A DNA stretch of 64,000 bases from Nyssa sinensis (Eukaryota > Streptophyta > Magnoliopsida > Cornales > Nyssaceae), in NCBI GenBank assembly GCA_008638375.1, contig CM018036.1, forward strand, positions 13,688,328 through 13,752,327, given 5' to 3'. Shown here piece after piece: positions 61,533 to 64,000 of the stretch. Under the pieces are notes generated by a model. It was given only the letters and a program-made list of their open reading frames with translations, searched no databases and had not been told where the DNA came from. Within the stretch, counting starts at the first letter, position 1, and each line of letters starts with the position of its first letter. Made by a program: the position numbers and the translations under genes.

Positions 61533-62583
61533 ACGAGGCTTGAATGAGAGATAGTTTGTAGGAAACTGAATGGATAATTTTAGGAGGACCAAAAATATGA
61601 AAATTCTCGAGTAAGTCATAGGTAGACACTGATAGGGTGAAGATGAGTAAAGTGGTGAAGACAAGTACTAAAGGAGCGAGATTGCCAGAATTGATCTTAT
61701 GAACTGTGATGATTTTGGAAAGAGGCTGACACATGATGAATGAATATTCGGGAGAGATCCATGAATCTTGTAATCTAAGATGAGGTGTGATACAATTTTA
61801 GTCAATACTCTACCAAGTTGGATGAAGGTAAATGATAGAAGATTCTGAATAACTGTTAGAGGTCAATGTGATTCAAATTATTGTAAAGACAGAACTGGTA
61901 GTAATCATATAGAGAAACCATGAAATTGAGATGATACATGATTCTGAGGTATTACGAGGAAATCATTATTGAATGATATATATAAGGCATATGAGATACA
62001 GATCATAAGTACACGGTTATTAACCGATTAGATATCTTTGGAGGAACTAAGAATTCGAGGATTTCAATAGTTAAATGATTGGTGACTTTTGGAAAACGAT
62101 AGCTTGATTAAATACTAAGGTTACTAGTTTTCGAGAAAGACTATGCTATGACTGACTTGATGTTTCTTGGACGACTGAGATGATTGAATGAATAGTAACT
62201 TTTGGGAGGAAGTAGTATGCTTGAGGACAAAGGTTGAGAATTCTTAGGAAGAATAATACCATTGTTGAGGTGGATGACTCTTAAGTCATTACATTGGACT
62301 TGATCTATGAATTGGGGAAAATTAGCATTTTAACAAGGGCAACAACAAATGCTCTTTTAAAAGATATAAGGTGACATAGAGTTGGGATTGTGAAATCTTG
62401 GGAAGTCAAGGAATTTAACAACAAGTCTATGTAAGAGATGGTCTGAGGAAGACTTACTGAATGGTAACATGAGGCGTTAAGACTCTAGATGGACTGACGA
62501 TATGTCAGAATTAGGAGGATTCTTGCGTAAGTCATATAGGGTAAAGACAAATGCATTATTGGTAGACAGAGACTGATTAAATG
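61533..62583 (+). repeat. Inverted copy of the LARD interior
   Basis: The segment is the reverse complement, with noticeable divergence, of about 59410-60445: GAGGCTTGAATGAGAGATAG at 61535 pairs with CTATCTCTCATTCAAGCCTC at 60413, and GGTAGACAGAGACTGATTAAA near 62560 pairs with the region at 59415. Together they make an inverted repeat with arms of about 1.04 kb and a spacer of about 1.1 kb containing the LTR start. Confidence 0.88.
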
Positions 62584-64000
62584 TGTAATAACCCGGAAAT
62601 TTTTTTTTTTGATAATATAAAATTTTCTTGGTTATTAAATTAATTTTTTTTTTTTTTTTATGTTATGGTTATTATTATTATTAAAATTATTATTATTCAT
62701 TATTGTTAGTATTAAAAGTGTGAAATTATGTGATAGGTAAATTATTATTATTGCATGGGTATTATGTATGTGTAACATGTATGTATATGTGAGGGATATT
62801 GTATGTATATGTATATATGTGTAAGGTATGTGTGTATTAAACATGTGTGTGATACATGTGTATGTGTATGATTATATGTATATACGTATACATATATATA
62901 TATATATATATGAATCAGGTTGTGCAAATGGGTGGGTGAGGTGTCGGCTGTGTGTGTGTCTAGTGTGTGTGTGTGATAAGTGATATATATAGGTGTAAGG
63001 TGTAGGGCAGCTTTGCATTTAATGCAAAGCTGCTTTGTAGGGAAAATTGGGTGGCTGATGCAGAGAGAAAAAGTCAAGGAAAGGGGCTGTGAAGGGGGAG
63101 TAACCGAGAGAGAGAAGTGGGGGTGTGAGTGATATAGTTTGGTCTCGGTTGGGAGAAGAGAAGGAAAAGAAGAGCAGAAAGCGAGAGAGAGAACTGTGAA
63201 GGTGGAGAGGAAGCTCGAGAGTGAATCAAGCTTAAAACCAGAGGGTGAAAGAGGGCACGGCTAGAGAGAGAAATCCGAAACTGGGTAAGTAGCTTAGCTT
63301 CTGTTTTAATTTTTTTAAAGCATGATAATTAGCTTAATGCATAGGATCTTAGAGAGCATGTTATAAGGATTATTTTGCAAAAAGAATGAAAGAAAATGGT
63401 TAAGAAATGAGGTAGAAAACACAAGTTGCAGGTTTCGGTTATGGGAGATGGGTGTTGTCATTTTATGTGAAAAACTTAGTTTAAATGGTAGGGAATGAAC
63501 CCTAGGAGGTGCAGAAACACTTTAGGGTGAAAATGGGGGTTAAACTAGAACCGAACTGTCAGGAAAATGGAAGAATAGAGTTGGCCGGAGTTTTGACCGA
63601 GGGTTTGACCCTCTATTTCGTGAAGATCCAATGGGTTGAATCCAAAACCGACCCTAGATATGAAACCCTTGGGAGAAAATGAAGAAAACTACATTTTGAA
63701 ACCTTGAAAATATCGCCGGAAAACAATCGCCGGTGCCGGAGAGGGCGCCGGAACCCTACTATGCATCGCCGAAAAATCGGGGGGGAGAAGAAGACTGTTC
63801 CGGGCCAAGGTCGGGTCCGGGTCGGGTCCGGTTCGGGCGGGGCAGAACCGCCCCTACCATGTGTCGCTTTCTTGTTTTAAATTAAAAATGGGTTAGGAGT
63901 GTTTGGCTACAAAGATAAGAAATTAGAAATTAGAATTAAATGGGAACAGGAATATCTTATCCCTGTTTTGGATTAGCCGCTGTTTGGCTATCCAAATTGA
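62584..64000 (+). mobile_element. Partial LTR on the + strand running off the window
   Basis: TGTAATAACCCGG at 62584 has the form of an LTR start directly after the inverted segment (flank AAATG would be the target-site duplication). It contains T and TTA tracts, a TG-rich zone (62760-62990), a purine-rich GAGAGA zone (63060-63280) and a CCGG-rich zone (63710-63850) that mirrors CCGG-rich zones of the minus-strand LTRs near 20.95 and 22.3 kb. No coding sequence. The right end is outside the window. Confidence 0.65.

Noticed and set aside
1..64000. CRISPR array, bacterial defence island or phage
   Set aside because: The window is plant nuclear DNA. Repeats seen are microsatellites, tandem duplications and LTRs, without regular spacers.

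Overview
This window looks like nuclear DNA of a eudicot plant, probably a perennial or woody species with a repeat-rich genome. It is AT-rich, full of TA, CT and CA microsatellites, and has GT-AG exons separated by long introns. It contains pieces of a CC-NBS-LRR (RPS2 / At4g27190-like) resistance gene, large LTR retroelements and an old caulimovirid (endogenous pararetrovirus) insertion. The species cannot be named from the sequence. No bacterial-type operon, rRNA, true tRNA gene or CRISPR array is present.

Layout. (1) 1-5985: a tandem duplication of about 2.8-2.9 kb, two full copies plus the head of a third, each full copy carrying one identical-phase LRR exon (1417-2082 and 4204-4869, + strand). 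(2) 5891-7844: a small LTR element on the minus strand without coding sequence. (3) 7845-12770: degenerate LTR-like, non-coding DNA. (4) 12773-26112: two related decayed Ty3/Gypsy elements (+ strand). The first is split inside its integrase by an 8,013-bp block of LTR material (15821-23833) flanked by a CTTCA target-site duplication. (5) 26640-27280: a LINE reverse transcriptase relic (minus strand). (6) 28368-33511: the 3' end of an NLR gene (+ strand), again partly duplicated, ending in a short acidic terminal exon with a TGA stop. (7) 34389-40830: LTR-derived DNA. (8) 41615-42515: first exon of a receptor-like kinase, broken (minus strand). (9) 43076-49690: decayed endogenous pararetrovirus (+ strand) interrupted by a 1,583-bp solo LTR with a TTGAC target-site duplication. 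(10) 50676-51246: a foldback MITE. (11) 54124-64000: a minus-strand LTR element with 3.4-kb LTRs and a 3.4-kb interior without coding sequence (LARD-like). Its second LTR is broken by an inverted copy of its own interior, followed by another LTR on the + strand.

How the parts fit. All LRR exons lie on the + strand and every complete one is a multiple of three with the same phase on both sides. They could therefore be cassettes of a single NLR gene whose N-terminal and NB-ARC exons lie before base 1 and whose introns were inflated by retroelements. They could equally be remnants of two or more neighbouring NLR genes. The window alone cannot decide. Apart from the NLR exons, everything recognisable looks broken or mobile.
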